From: an uncultured Chitinophaga sp.
GTDB taxonomy: Bacteria > Bacteroidota > Bacteroidia > Cytophagales > Cyclobacteriaceae
Length of the DNA stretch: 64,000 nucleotides
Assembly: GCA_902168205.1 (NCBI GenBank)
Contig: CABHOK010000008.1
Location: 150,500-214,499, forward strand
Direction: 5' to 3'
In this document: piece after piece, positions 1-9,203 of the stretch
Layout of the letters: each line of letters opens with the position of its first letter
How positions within the stretch are numbered: position 1 is the stretch's first letter
The notes under the pieces: generated by a model
Database searches by the model: none
What the model was told of the DNA's origin: nothing
Seen by the model: only the letters and a program-made list of their open reading frames with translations
Made by a program: the position numbers and the translations under genes

Positions 1-34
1 CAGTATAGTGATCGTGTTCATGGTATAGTAAAGG

Positions 35-63
35 GCTGCCTGCCGGTATAGATTACAGGCAGC
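35..63 (-). terminator. Probable terminator of the catalase gene
   Basis: Perfect 8-bp arms GCTGCCTG (35-42) and CAGGCAGC (56-63) enclose a 13-nt loop just past the catalase stop codon at 81. On the minus strand only a short T run follows, so termination strength is uncertain. Confidence 0.55.
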
Positions 64-80
64 CGTTTATCAAAGTGTGT

Positions 81-1601
81 TTATCTGAAAAGTTTTTCTA
101 CTTCTTCGCGTGTAAGCTTAAGAGATGCCGCCAGGCGCTTGCCATAGTCCGCATCGGCCATGTAGAAATAGCCGACCATCTTTCTTACTACATCTTTATT
201 TTGTACTTGTGCGAGATCGCCCGTGAGGTTCTTGATCAGGTTGGTCTTGTCTTTTTCAGAAAGACTTCTGTAAAACTCTCCTGCCTGTTTAAAGTCATTC
301 GGCTTGCTGATCTTCTGCTGTACACTGGCCGTATTGGTAAATGTACTTTGTGAATATTTATACTGGCTGTCGTCCGGTAAATTGCTGCTCGTAACCGAAG
401 GCTGATAATTTACATCCGAGTTCTTCTGACGGTTGCTATAGGCTCCATCCTGGTTGTTGGAGGTTACAGCTACTTTCGGAGCATTTACCGGTATCTGTTG
501 AAAGTTCCCTCCTATACGGTGACGTTGCGTATCGAAATATGAAAAGAGACGACCTTGTAAAAGTTTATCTTCCGAAGGTTCTATACCCGGCACCAATGTC
601 CCCGGAGCAAAAGCAGATTGCTCTACTTCGTCAAAGAAATTACCGGGCACGCGATTCAACGTCATCTTACCCACAAGTGTTAATTTAGCGACCTGCTCCG
701 GCCATACTTTGGTAGGATCAAGCGGGTTGAAATCCAGCTTTTCAAATTCAGAAGCTTTCAACTGCTGAACATACAATTCCCACGAAGGATAATTTCCTTT
801 TTTAATGTTTTCGTATAGGTCTACCGTTGCGTGCTGGAAATCCTGCGCCTGCACCTTGGCAGCTTCTTCCGCTGTAAGCGTGCGTACACCTTGCATACTC
901 TTCCAGGTATATTTCACGTAGGTAACTTCGCCTTTCGCATTTACCCACTTGAATGCATGTACACCGGAGCCGTCCATCTCGCGATAGTTGGCTGGTATAC
1001 CGAGATCAGAGTATACACGCGTCAGCATGTGGGTTCCTTCCGGTACATGCGAAAAGAAATCAAACACCCGGTTCGGGTCCTGTTTATTATAGATGGGTGA
1101 TGGCTTAAACGCATGCACCATATCCGGGAACTTCATGGCATCGCGAATAAAAAATACTGGCAGGTTATTGCCCACTAAGTCATAATTACCTTCATCGGTA
1201 TAGAACTTGGTAGCGAAGCCTCTGGGGTCGCGAAGTGTTTCCGGAGAACCATTACCATGTACTACCGTTGAGAAGCGTACAAATACCGGAGTCTTCTTTC
1301 CTTTCTCATTCAGAAAAGCAGCACGTGTTACGGTTGAAAAATTGTCGGCCGCAACGAACTCGCCATACGCGCCGGCACCGCGGGCATGTACAACGCGTTC
1401 AGGAATACGTTCACGATCAAATGCAGCAAGCTTTTCAATGAGATGAATATCTTCCAGCAGAACCTGACCATTTTGTCCAACAGTCTTGGAGTTTTGATTG
1501 TCACCAACCGGAGCACCGGTATTGGTTGTTAAATGTTGCTGGGCATTGACGCCTAGCGCCAGCAGTAAACCTCCTGTTACAAGGAGAATTCTTTTGTTCA
1601 T
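81..1601 (-). CDS. katA: Secreted monofunctional heme catalase
   Basis: Decomposes hydrogen peroxide to water and oxygen. The 506-residue protein begins with a signal peptide (residues 1-20, MNKRILLVTGG..., cleavage after VNA), so it probably acts in the periplasm or outside. The heme catalase family marks are present: catalytic His72 in the VVHARGAGAYGEF motif, distal Asn in DLVGNNLPVFFIRD (about 145), and the proximal heme-ligand Tyr355 in RLFSYFDTQRHRIG. Length fits small-subunit (clade 3-type) catalases plus signal peptide. ATG start at 1601; no clear Shine-Dalgarno, as usual in Bacteroidota. It appears monocistronic, with a hairpin downstream and a long repeat-containing upstream region. 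An ATAG-N7-CTAT element about 95 bp upstream could be a peroxide-regulator half-site. The family is certain; the symbol is generic. Confidence 0.95.
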   Translation of the reverse strand: MNKRILLVTGGLLLALGVNAQQHLTTNTGAPVGDNQNSKTVGQNGQVLLEDIHLIEKLAAFDRERIPERVVHARGAGAYGEFVAADNFSTVTRAAFLNEKGKKTPVFVRFSTVVHGNGSPETLRDPRGFATKFYTDEGNYDLVGNNLPVFFIRDAMKFPDMVHAFKPSPIYNKQDPNRVFDFFSHVPEGTHMLTRVYSDLGIPANYREMDGSGVHAFKWVNAKGEVTYVKYTWKSMQGVRTLTAEEAAKVQAQDFQHATVDLYENIKKGNYPSWELYVQQLKASEFEKLDFNPLDPTKVWPEQVAKLTLVGKMTLNRVPGNFFDEVEQSAFAPGTLVPGIEPSEDKLLQGRLFSYFDTQRHRIGGNFQQIPVNAPKVAVTSNNQDGAYSNRQKNSDVNYQPSVTSSNLPDDSQYKYSQSTFTNTASVQQKISKPNDFKQAGEFYRSLSEKDKTNLIKNLTGDLAQVQNKDVVRKMVGYFYMADADYGKRLAASLKLTREEVEKLFR

Positions 1602-2270
1602 AAAATGACCGATTAAGGATTGTTTTTAAAATTATACCGCCTCAAAAGTGGACAATCTGCTGCCTATAGATCAAAGCGATTTTATTTATCGCACGATAGG
1701 CAATCTCTATGAAGAGGGGAAAACGTACCGCAAATGGTGAAATAACTGCGAGAAGGGAAAAGCTGCTGGCTTCAGGCCGCAAGTTTGATAGTGGTGAGTG
1801 CTCGTGATTACTGTTAATTATATAGCTGCGAGCTGCGAGAAAAAAATGCCTGCGCTAATTAGCTGAAGTATAACCTGTAGATAAACAACTAGCTAGAAGC
1901 TAACAGCTTTTAATTACTTTGCAGCGATATGAGGTTTCTTTTAGTTGCGTTCCTGGCTTAGGAAATACCGTTTACTTGGTGTTTGCTACTAAGAACATGT
2001 TCTAAAAATTAAGCTACCAGGCCAGTGGCCAGCTACCAGTTGATTATCTGTTGGCTATGATTTTGGCAAGGAGAAATGTTTCTAACGTTGAAGCTATATC
2101 TTAATTTTGCGGCTATATATTTAGTGACGTTCACAAGCAAGGCTTGCAGCCGGACGCCAATAGTCTGTGGCCTTTCCTCTCGCAGCTCAAAGCTCGCAGC
2201 TATATATTTAGCAGCGGCCACCGCGTCTGAACGCCAATCAAGCTTGCAGCCAGAAACCTGTAGCCAGTAG
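1602..2270. other. 669-bp intergenic stretch with heptad-type repeats
   Basis: No convincing gene in either strand. Near the catalase it holds a GCGAT-N7-ATCGC inverted repeat (1676-1692) and ATAG-N7-CTAT (1696-1710). From about 1820 to 2275 it is filled with pieces of 7-bp repeat units (AGCTGCG twice at 1824-1839; CTCGCAG, CTCAAAG, CTCGCAG at 2179-2199; CCAG/AGCC-type units at 2011-2040 and 2240-2275). The 12-mer GCTATATATTTA occurs twice (near 2112 and at 2199-2210). Confidence 0.7.
1696..1710. promoter_or_regulatory. OxyR-like half-site upstream of catalase
   Basis: ATAG (1696-1699), seven bases, CTAT (1707-1710) is one dyad of the known OxyR consensus ATAG-N7-CTAT-N7-ATAG-N7-CTAT. The second dyad is not recognisable at the expected distance on either side, and TATA-type words are very common in this window, so chance is a real possibility. 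The position, about 95 bp upstream of the catalase start, is suitable. Confidence 0.25.
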
Positions 2271-2275
2271 CTATT
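1824..2275. repeat. Cluster of 7-bp-unit intergenic repeats
   Basis: Left arm AGCTGCG AGCTGCG AG at 1824-1839; right arm CTCGCAG CTCAAAG CTCGCAG CTA at 2179-2202, which is the same kind of unit in opposite orientation. Between and after them lie CCAG/AGCC heptads (2011-2040; AGCTTGC AGCCAGA at 2241-2254 and AGCCAGT AGCTA at 2262-2273). The same unit types recur at 17263-17466, 21315-21430 and 22540-22665. Confidence 0.65.
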
Positions 2276-2624
2276 TCAGCGCTTCGCTATGCGTTTGAAT
2301 GATGTGCGTGATTTCGGCATGTGTAAAGCCAAGCTTCTCGCCTACCATGGTGATGAGTTCTATTTCGGCTGGAGCAAAGTCTCCGTCAACGAGGGCGAGT
2401 TCGATCATGTCTTCGAGTTGCTTTTCGCGCTCGAGGTTATTTTGAGGAATGAGAAAGCGATACTCATGGCCACGTTCCAGCATGAGGTTGAAACGGTCTA
2501 AAGGTATACCAAGTGTATAGGCTATCTTAAAGAGTGCAACGCGTTCAACTTCTTCAATTTTGCCATCGGCTGTAATCAGCGAAACGAGGTTTCTGAAGTG
2601 TTCAAGTTTGATATTGTCAATCAT
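2271..2624 (-). CDS. TerB-like small cytoplasmic protein
   Basis: A 117-residue soluble, mostly helical, acidic protein starting MIDNIKLEHFRNLVSL. It carries a TerB/DjlA-N-like pattern: an ITADGKIEEVE segment followed by a second ALVDGDFAPAEIELI segment, the paired acidic D-G-x-(I/F)-x-x-x-E elements that bind divalent metal in the tellurite-resistance TerB family. The open frame extends to 2771, but that extension would overlap purT by 89 bp and reads as low-quality sequence, so the internal ATG at 2622-2624 is chosen. It follows purT by about 60 bp on the same strand and may be cotranscribed. Function is unknown; family assignment is by motif only. Confidence 0.75.
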   Translation of the reverse strand: MIDNIKLEHFRNLVSLITADGKIEEVERVALFKIAYTLGIPLDRFNLMLERGHEYRFLIPQNNLEREKQLEDMIELALVDGDFAPAEIELITMVGEKLGFTHAEITHIIQTHSEALK

Positions 2625-2682
2625 GACAGGAGAGTAATGGTAAAGGTAACTAAAGATAAGAGAATTAATCCTCATTCTACAA

Positions 2683-3888
2683 CTACTGCAGGCTATAGCG
2701 GATACTATTTGCCGCGCGATTCGCTTTCGCGCGAGCCTCTTCGATGGAGTTGGCCCGGGCCAGGCATACACCCATGCGTCTCTCGCCTTTCACTTCAGGT
2801 TTACCAAAAAGACGAAGCTGTGTATCGGGTTCCGCCAATGCACTTTCAAATCCGGAAAATGAAATGGAGGACGAATCGCCCCGTACTAAAATCACAGAAG
2901 ACGCTGATGGTCCGAGTTGGCGGATCACCGGAATCGGTAAACCTACTATAGCGCGGACATGCAACGCGAACTCCGACAGATCCTGAGAAATCATCGTGAC
3001 CATACCCGTGTCATGTGGCCGCGGAGAAACTTCACTGAAGTAAACTATATCTCCTTTTACAAAGAATTCCATACCAAATATACCGTAGCCGCCCAACGCG
3101 TTCACAACGCTGTGGGCTATACGCTGGGCCTCGGCTAAAGCCTTTTCGTTCATGGGATGTGGCTGCCACGACTCCTGGTAGTCGCCATGTTCCTGCCGGT
3201 GTCCGATCGGATCACAAAAAGACACGCCTTCGCGATGACGAATGGTAAGCAACGTGATCTCATAATCGAAATCAATAAATCCTTCTATGATCACTTGTCC
3301 ACTTCCACTGCGACTTCCCTCCTGTGCATAACGCCATGCATTCTCCACATCGGCTTCTGTCTTCACAACACTCTGTCCTTTTCCGGAAGAACTCATGATG
3401 GGTTTCACCACACACGGGTAGCCAATGGTTTGGATAGCCTGCTGAAACTCGGTATAGGTACCCGCAAATTTATAGGGCGATGTTCTTACGTTCAGTTTCT
3501 CGGCAGCGAGTGTACGGATGCCTTCGCGATTCATGGTAAGGCGTGCAGCAGTAGCTGTAGGAATCACCGTGAATCCTTCAGCCTCCAGTTCCACAAGTGT
3601 AGCCGTAGCAATCGCTTCTACTTCGGGAACAATATAGTGTGGCTTTTCTTTTTCAATAACACTGCGCAAAGCTGTGCCATCCAGCATGGGTATAGTATAC
3701 GAACGATGTGCTACCTGCATGGCCGGGGCGTTGTCGTAACGATCGACTGCTATCACTTCCACACCATAGCGTTGAAACTCGATAACTACTTCTTTACCAA
3801 GCTCTCCCGAGCCAAGAAGCATAACTTTTACAGCAGACGATGTAAACGGTGTGCCGATAGTAACAGGCTTGGCAACTGGTGTGCTCAT
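2683..3888 (-). CDS. purT: Formate-dependent GAR transformylase (PurT)
   Basis: Phosphoribosylglycinamide formyltransferase 2: uses formate and ATP to formylate GAR in purine synthesis, bypassing the folate-dependent PurN reaction. The 401-residue length matches PurT. Visible are the N-terminal pre-ATP-grasp fold with [17 protein letters not shown] (about 22-38), the ATP-grasp segment [20 protein letters not shown] (about 156-175), and the conserved [14 protein letters not shown] (about 286-299) that carries metal and formate-site residues. ATG start at 3886-3888. Nothing else of purine synthesis is nearby. The TerB-like gene follows on the same strand. Confidence 0.96.
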   Translation of the reverse strand: MSTPVAKPVTIGTPFTSSAVKVMLLGSGELGKEVVIEFQRYGVEVIAVDRYDNAPAMQVAHRSYTIPMLDGTALRSVIEKEKPHYIVPEVEAIATATLVELEAEGFTVIPTATAARLTMNREGIRTLAAEKLNVRTSPYKFAGTYTEFQQAIQTIGYPCVVKPIMSSSGKGQSVVKTEADVENAWRYAQEGSRSGSGQVIIEGFIDFDYEITLLTIRHREGVSFCDPIGHRQEHGDYQESWQPHPMNEKALAEAQRIAHSVVNALGGYGIFGMEFFVKGDIVYFSEVSPRPHDTGMVTMISQDLSEFALHVRAIVGLPIPVIRQLGPSASSVILVRGDSSSISFSGFESALAEPDTQLRLFGKPEVKGERRMGVCLARANSIEEARAKANRAANSIRYSLQ

Positions 3889-3973
3889 GGACTTTGTTCA
3901 GGATTATATTAAAAGTCCACAATATAGATACAATGCCGCTATATCCCAATCCAACCGGTGCGACAGACAGTCA

Positions 3974-4009
3974 TAAAAAATGGACAGAGAACAATCCATT
4001 CTCTGTCCA
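3974..4009 (-). terminator. Rho-independent terminator of the chitinase locus
   Basis: Perfect 11-bp arms TGGACAGAGAA (3981-3991) and TTCTCTGTCCA (3999-4009) with a 7-nt loop. On the minus strand the stem is followed by a run of T (complement of 3975-3980), placed 16 bp past the stop of the chitinase at 4025. This is a classical intrinsic terminator closing the two-chitinase unit. Confidence 0.88.
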
Positions 4010-4024
4010 TCCGGGGGAGAAATG

Positions 4025-6793
4025 TTATTTAATCACATACTTCCGCGTCCACGATTTGTGGCTGCTATTTACATTCAACATATACATACCTTGTGGTAAT
4101 ACCGGTACGTTTACTTTTACCGTTTTACTTTTTACATCCGGTGAAGTATATACTATTACATCTTTACCATGAATGTCTTTCAGTTTTACCGCTAAAGCTC
4201 CCGGGGCAGTTGCAAACTGTAACGTTATACCCTCATCACTACCGCTGGCAGCTGGATTAGGATATGCATGAAGCCCATCCGGCTCAGTCCATTCTTCCAG
4301 GGAAGTTTCCGCTATATACTCATTTGCTACACGTGCTCCGGAGCAACTGGCTTTCAATATCCATGCATCTGTCCAATAAGTACCGGTGCCGGGTGCGTAG
4401 GCCCATGCTGCACCGTTACACCAGCCTGTATACGGAAATGGTTTACATTCATATTGATTGCCGGCATTCTTCACAATGCTACCCGCTACATAGCCTCCGT
4501 TCTCAACATACTGCGGAATGGAAGCACAATTATCACCCCCTGTTGTTACAGTGATGTTTACGGTTGCTGATGTGCCAATAGCCCCACCGTTGTCTGTAGC
4601 CTTTGCTATGAGTGCATACGATCCGGCAGCAACGTTGGTCCAGGTATAGGAATACGGTGATGACGTATCTTCACCGAGCTTGGTTGTTCCCTGGTAAAAT
4701 TCAACTTTGGTAATCGTACCATCGGAGTCAGACGCGTTGGCTGTGATGTTTACAGTGGCCGGTGCAGTGTATGATGCATTGGCAGCAGGCAATGTTATAC
4801 TGGCGGATGGTGTTGCATTGGCCACGGTGATATTCACAGTTGCAGAAGTTCCTATAGCACCGGCATTATCGGTTGCCCGCGTTGTTAAACTATAACTACC
4901 GGCTGATACATTGTTCCAGGTATAGGCATACGGTGACGATGTATCTTCGCCCAGCTTCGTGGTTCCCTGGTAAAACTCGACCTTCGCTACGGTGCCATCA
5001 TTGTCTGTAGCGGTAGCCTGAATGGTAATGTTCGCTCCGGTGGTAAATGTAGCATTGTTCACCGGTGAAGTAATAGATGTTACGGGCGATGCATTTCCCA
5101 CGGTAATATTTACCGCTGCCGATGTTGTGGTTGCATTCTGGTTGTCGGTTGCTTTTGCCGTTAATATATAGCTACCGGCAGCAACACTGTTCCAGGTATA
5201 GCTATAGGGCGATGATATATCTTCACCGAGCTTGGTGCTGCCCTGGAAAAATTCTACCTTCGTTACAGAACCATTATCCGTAGCATTTGCCGTAATCGTA
5301 ATGTTCGTACCCGGTGAATAGGTAGCGTTGTTCGCAGGACTTGTAATACTTACCACCGGGGAAGGATTCACAACAGTACCGGCTGCATCGTTGATCGCTT
5401 TTAGTAAACTGCTGCTGCTGGTATAGGCAACATCCCCGGTAAGCTCCCAGATAATTACACCCTGGTGTCCAAAGCGCCTGGTATACTTTATTTTCTCTCC
5501 GGCACCTTTCGGTGTCTCATAGTATAATTTCTTGTTGTTGGCGTTGATATAGCCTCCGAGCTGGCGTGTGTCCAGCGGATCGTACGAGGTGGCGGCATTG
5601 GGAAACTCCTCTATAATCTCTTTCCATTTGGGAGCAACAAAACCGTTGCCGTTGTTAGGTTTGCGCGTAGCCAGGTCGTAGCCATAGAACGGAACACCGA
5701 TGCAAAGCTTGGCTTTCGCTACATTAAAACCTCCATCGTGATTCCAGGCCGCTGGTGCCATGCCCATCCAATACTCCAATGCATCTTCAGCGGAATATAT
5801 AGGGCTGTCTGCTGATTGTCCCTGGTACGTTCCAAGCGGAACTTTATAGAGCGCAGCGTGTGGTCCTATAGGTGATGTATTCCACGAGCCGGTAAAGTCG
5901 TATGTCATCAGACCAAGCCAGTCGAGGTGCTGTGCCAGTGCATCGTCATAATTATTGCCATAGTATGATGTGGCAAACACAGCAGCTGAGAGAAGTTTAC
6001 CGGGCATTTTCTGACGAAGCTTCTGCGCGAGTTTTGTCAATCCTATAGCAGCAGGATGTGGCCCCTGATCCGGACCGCCCCACTTATCTCCGCGCACGCG
6101 ACCACCTTGTTCTGTTGTACCGGCTATCGCTGCATCCGGCCACCAGCATTCGAGGTCGAGATCAACACCATCTATACCTTTTGTGTTAACGTAGTTCGTA
6201 ATGAAATTTGCCATCTCCTCCAGCTTGGCATCGTTGTTATAGTATTGCGTGAGCAACCAGAGAAAAGCAAAGTCGGTAGCGCCTCCTATAGCAACGGACA
6301 CGGTTACACCTTTTGCATGGGCACGGTTTAACACACCATTGTCAAAAAGTATAGAATCCACTTTTCGATTGTGAAATTCGCCCCACGCTATCGATGCAAA
6401 GTTGGCGCTGTTATAGTTATTATTGTTCTGCTTAAACAGGTTGAAGGCTATATTGATGTGATTAACCGTTCCCGGATCGAATGTTGTAAAATTAAAATCA
6501 GGAACCCAGTAGGGTAAATATCCGATGATGCGTTGCGGACCGCTATAATCCGGACCGATACCACCATCACCACATTTACTTACCAGCACCCAATCACCAT
6601 TGGTGCCGGGCTCGGCATTGGTATACCAGTTGGCGCGGTAATTTCCACTCTTGTGCGATACTTGTGTACCACCGGCATGACCACCGGTTGTACTCGGTGC
6701 CCAGGGTGTCCAACATGCCGGAAATGTATATTGAGCTGATGTACTGAAGGCAAGCAGTAAACAGCCCATGAAAATCAATAGTTTTAATTTCAT
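4025..6793 (-). CDS. Multimodular secreted GH18 chitinase, T9SS cargo
   Basis: Secreted endo-acting chitinase of 922 residues. Order: signal peptide 1-20; N-terminal CBM5/12-like chitin-binding segment about 26-74 rich in Trp/Tyr; GH18 barrel about 87-470 with catalytic motif DGVDLDLE at 208-215 (acid/base Glu215); three Ig-like repeats at about 479-565, 569-658 and 662-750, each with KVEFxQGxTKLGED; a second CBM5/12 at about 755-817; and a type IX secretion C-terminal sorting domain from about 840 (LHAYPNPAASG, ending in RKYVIK). The GH18 motif has Leu where most chitinases have Trp before Glu (DLDLE, not DLDWE). ATG start at 6793. It lies 84 bp downstream of the second chitinase and is probably cotranscribed with it, ending at the hairpin near 3990. 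Confidence 0.94.
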   Translation of the reverse strand: MKLKLLIFMGCLLLAFSTSAQYTFPACWTPWAPSTTGGHAGGTQVSHKSGNYRANWYTNAEPGTNGDWVLVSKCGDGGIGPDYSGPQRIIGYLPYWVPDFNFTTFDPGTVNHINIAFNLFKQNNNNYNSANFASIAWGEFHNRKVDSILFDNGVLNRAHAKGVTVSVAIGGATDFAFLWLLTQYYNNDAKLEEMANFITNYVNTKGIDGVDLDLECWWPDAAIAGTTEQGGRVRGDKWGGPDQGPHPAAIGLTKLAQKLRQKMPGKLLSAAVFATSYYGNNYDDALAQHLDWLGLMTYDFTGSWNTSPIGPHAALYKVPLGTYQGQSADSPIYSAEDALEYWMGMAPAAWNHDGGFNVAKAKLCIGVPFYGYDLATRKPNNGNGFVAPKWKEIIEEFPNAATSYDPLDTRQLGGYINANNKKLYYETPKGAGEKIKYTRRFGHQGVIIWELTGDVAYTSSSSLLKAINDAAGTVVNPSPVVSITSPANNATYSPGTNITITANATDNGSVTKVEFFQGSTKLGEDISSPYSYTWNSVAAGSYILTAKATDNQNATTTSAAVNITVGNASPVTSITSPVNNATFTTGANITIQATATDNDGTVAKVEFYQGTTKLGEDTSSPYAYTWNNVSAGSYSLTTRATDNAGAIGTSATVNITVANATPSASITLPAANASYTAPATVNITANASDSDGTITKVEFYQGTTKLGEDTSSPYSYTWTNVAAGSYALIAKATDNGGAIGTSATVNITVTTGGDNCASIPQYVENGGYVAGSIVKNAGNQYECKPFPYTGWCNGAAWAYAPGTGTYWTDAWILKASCSGARVANEYIAETSLEEWTEPDGLHAYPNPAASGSDEGITLQFATAPGALAVKLKDIHGKDVIVYTSPDVKSKTVKVNVPVLPQGMYMLNVNSSHKSWTRKYVIK

Positions 6794-6877
6794 GAATAGG
6801 AGTAATTATAGTCTCATGTTCAGGTATATATAGTATAGATAAGAAGAAGGGATTCCTCCCTCCTTCTCGTGTTCAGG

Positions 6878-9100
6878 TTATCGGACCAGGTATTTGCGTA
6901 TCCACGACTTATGGCTGCTTTGAATGCGAATCAGGTATAACCCTTTGGCAAGCGGTGGTACTTCTACTGTGAGCGAAGTATCTTTTACATCCTGGTAAGA
7001 TTTTGAAAGCACTTCGGTGCCATTGGTGTTTTGCAATTTTACATTTACAGCTCCTGGACTTTGCTCAAAGAGGAGTGTAATGGTTTTCGTGCGGCCGTTC
7101 TCAACGGGATTCGGATATAGCGTCACACCTTTTGCAGCTGTCTCAAATTCCGTTTCATCCAATGCAACACGCGCACTGCCCGAACAACTTCCTTTGAGTA
7201 TCCACGCATCCTGCCAGTATGTGCCAGTGCCGGGCGCATACGCCCACGCTGCACCATTGCACCAGCCTGAGTATGGATAGGGTTTACATTCATACTGACT
7301 ACCCTGGTTCTGCACAATACTTCCGGCTGCATAGCCGCCATTCTCAACATAGGATGGTATACCGGAGCAACTGCCGGATGATCCATTGATTGTAATGGAC
7401 ACGTTAGATGTAGCAGTGGCACCCTGGTTGTCGGTAGCACGCGCGGTTAATATATAGCTTCCTGTGCCCGCATTGCTCCAGGTATAGCTATAGGGTGATG
7501 AAGTATCTTCACCAAGCTTGGTGCTGCCCTGAAAAAATTCCACTTTGGCAACCGAGCCATTATCCGAAGCATTGGCCTGTAGGGTTACCGTTGCGGGTGC
7601 TGTATACGTTGCTCCATTGGCCGGTGCTGTAAGGCTTACACTGGGTGGTGGATTGGTTGTAGAAGAACTAAAGACAACTTTGTTGAGATTGAAATCACCG
7701 GCATCCATGACGATGCGCAGTATCTTTTGTCCGGTAGTAAGCGAAGGTGTTGTGGCTGTTACGGTTTGCCACGTTTGCCATGCACCGGTATTCGGCACGG
7801 TAAGCGTACCGGATATATTGGCACCATCCAATTCGATGTGAAAAGTTTTACCGGCTGATGTAGACGCTACACGCACTTGTATAGTCTGGCTTCCGGCCGT
7901 TGTTACATTCACAGTATATTCCAGCCACTCACCTGCTTGTATCCAGCCTACATTCTGGCCGCCTCCTGTATCGGTAGTAGCTTCTATATCAACATTGTCA
8001 GAACGCAGTGCTCCACCCGAGTTGCCGGAAGAAAGATCATGATAAGCCACACCTTCACCACCGTTATCATAATGCTCGGCTTCAATTGTACCGGGTATAT
8101 TTCGTACTGTGCCCCCATAAGGAGATTGTGTTGATGAGCCTGAACGTTCATCGACCACTTGTTTGATCGCAGATAACAACGAATTGCTTCCGGTAGCATC
8201 CTGCGATAACTCCCAGATCATAACGCCTCCTATATTCCGATCAAAGGCAAGGTTTGTTTTTTGTTTGATGGTATTGATACCGTTGTAATAATCTCCGTTA
8301 TACGTGTCCAGGTTGGGATTCGCACCTTCGGATACGAGTTGCCGAAAAGACTTCCACGAAGGTCTTGCATAGAAGGGAACACCGAGCACAGTCTTTGAAG
8401 CAGGTAATCCGCGGCCCGCCCAATAGTCGAGTGATGATACTGCATAGCTATAGGGTGAATGATCGGCACCGCTGCCACCATCATATACCATGATGTTCAG
8501 GAAGTCTACAGCATTAAATACTGCGTTTTGTATACCACCGGCATAATATCCTTGTGCCGATACTGCGGCCGTCAGAAATTTACCCTGTGCATGGAGTGCA
8601 TTTCCCAGCTGCGTCATCAACGTGGTAAAGTTAACAGGGTCTTGTCCATCGATCGGGTATTCCCAGTCGAGGTCAACTCCGTCCAGTTGGTAGGTTTGGC
8701 ATAATGAAATTAAATTATTGACAAAGGCGGTTCGATAACTTGCGTTAGCGGCCATACTTTGAAAGTCTGTGTTGTTCAGATCACTCCAGCCTCCTACCGC
8801 TATACCAACCTTAACACCATTCGCGTGTGCCAGCGATACTATACTCTGGAGTTTGGACGGATTGTCAATGGCGGTTAGCCCTCCCGTTGTAGTAGGCCGA
8901 ATGAACGCATAGTTGATGTGCGTTACTTTGTTATACTGTATGTCGGATGCCGTACCCGACCACGATGGCATATACCCGACAACTTTAAAATTCTGCGCCT
9001 GTAGCCGGAATGCCGGCAGCATGTACAGGCAGAGCAGTATAAACAGCAAGGCGCTGTTTCTGCAGGGTACCATGCGTACACGAATCGTAAAATGTTTCAT
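6878..9100 (-). CDS. Secreted GH18 chitinase with CBM6 and CBM5/12, T9SS cargo
   Basis: A 740-residue secreted chitinase. Order: long signal peptide (1-36, ending LQAQ); GH18 domain about 38-315 with DGVDLDWEYP (catalytic Glu147) and the family segment GGVMIWELSQD near its end; CBM6 about 336-478 beginning GTIEAEHYDNGGEG; one Ig-like module about 486-572; CBM5/12 about 578-640; T9SS sorting domain from about 655 (VTLYPNPVENG, ending RKYLVR). The Ig, CBM5/12 and sorting modules are nearly identical to those of the neighbouring chitinase, pointing to module duplication or gene conversion, while the catalytic domains differ. It is the first gene after the candidate LytTR operator at 9204-9238, about 104 bp upstream of its ATG. 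Confidence 0.94.
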   Translation of the reverse strand: MKHFTIRVRMVPCRNSALLFILLCLYMLPAFRLQAQNFKVVGYMPSWSGTASDIQYNKVTHINYAFIRPTTTGGLTAIDNPSKLQSIVSLAHANGVKVGIAVGGWSDLNNTDFQSMAANASYRTAFVNNLISLCQTYQLDGVDLDWEYPIDGQDPVNFTTLMTQLGNALHAQGKFLTAAVSAQGYYAGGIQNAVFNAVDFLNIMVYDGGSGADHSPYSYAVSSLDYWAGRGLPASKTVLGVPFYARPSWKSFRQLVSEGANPNLDTYNGDYYNGINTIKQKTNLAFDRNIGGVMIWELSQDATGSNSLLSAIKQVVDERSGSSTQSPYGGTVRNIPGTIEAEHYDNGGEGVAYHDLSSGNSGGALRSDNVDIEATTDTGGGQNVGWIQAGEWLEYTVNVTTAGSQTIQVRVASTSAGKTFHIELDGANISGTLTVPNTGAWQTWQTVTATTPSLTTGQKILRIVMDAGDFNLNKVVFSSSTTNPPPSVSLTAPANGATYTAPATVTLQANASDNGSVAKVEFFQGSTKLGEDTSSPYSYTWSNAGTGSYILTARATDNQGATATSNVSITINGSSGSCSGIPSYVENGGYAAGSIVQNQGSQYECKPYPYSGWCNGAAWAYAPGTGTYWQDAWILKGSCSGSARVALDETEFETAAKGVTLYPNPVENGRTKTITLLFEQSPGAVNVKLQNTNGTEVLSKSYQDVKDTSLTVEVPPLAKGLYLIRIQSSHKSWIRKYLVR

Positions 9101-9126
9101 AGTGGAATTTGTTTAGGGTTAAAATG

Positions 9127-9160
9127 CACAACACACACGTTAATCGCAGCGCGTGTTGTG
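9127..9160. promoter_or_regulatory. Inverted repeat in chitinase leader region
   Basis: CACAACAC (9127-9134) and GTGTTGTG (9153-9160) form a perfect 8-bp inverted repeat with 18-nt spacing, 27-60 bp upstream of the chitinase ATG at 9100. It may be an operator or a leader hairpin; no protein is assigned. Confidence 0.35.
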
Positions 9161-9203
9161 TTCCACTATAAATGTTGCTATTCAAAGAAGAGAATGGAAA
9201 CTT

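Noticed and set aside
1824..2275. CRISPR array
   Set aside because: Repeats are 7-bp units without constant-length spacers, and no cas gene is present.
3157..3912. 251-codon plus-strand open frame opposite purT
   Set aside because: Composition (Cys, His, Phe rich) is that of a non-coding frame; purT is certain.
6794..6877. Terminator between the two chitinase genes
   Set aside because: Only a weak AGAAGG/CCTTCT stem with a large loop; cotranscription is more likely.
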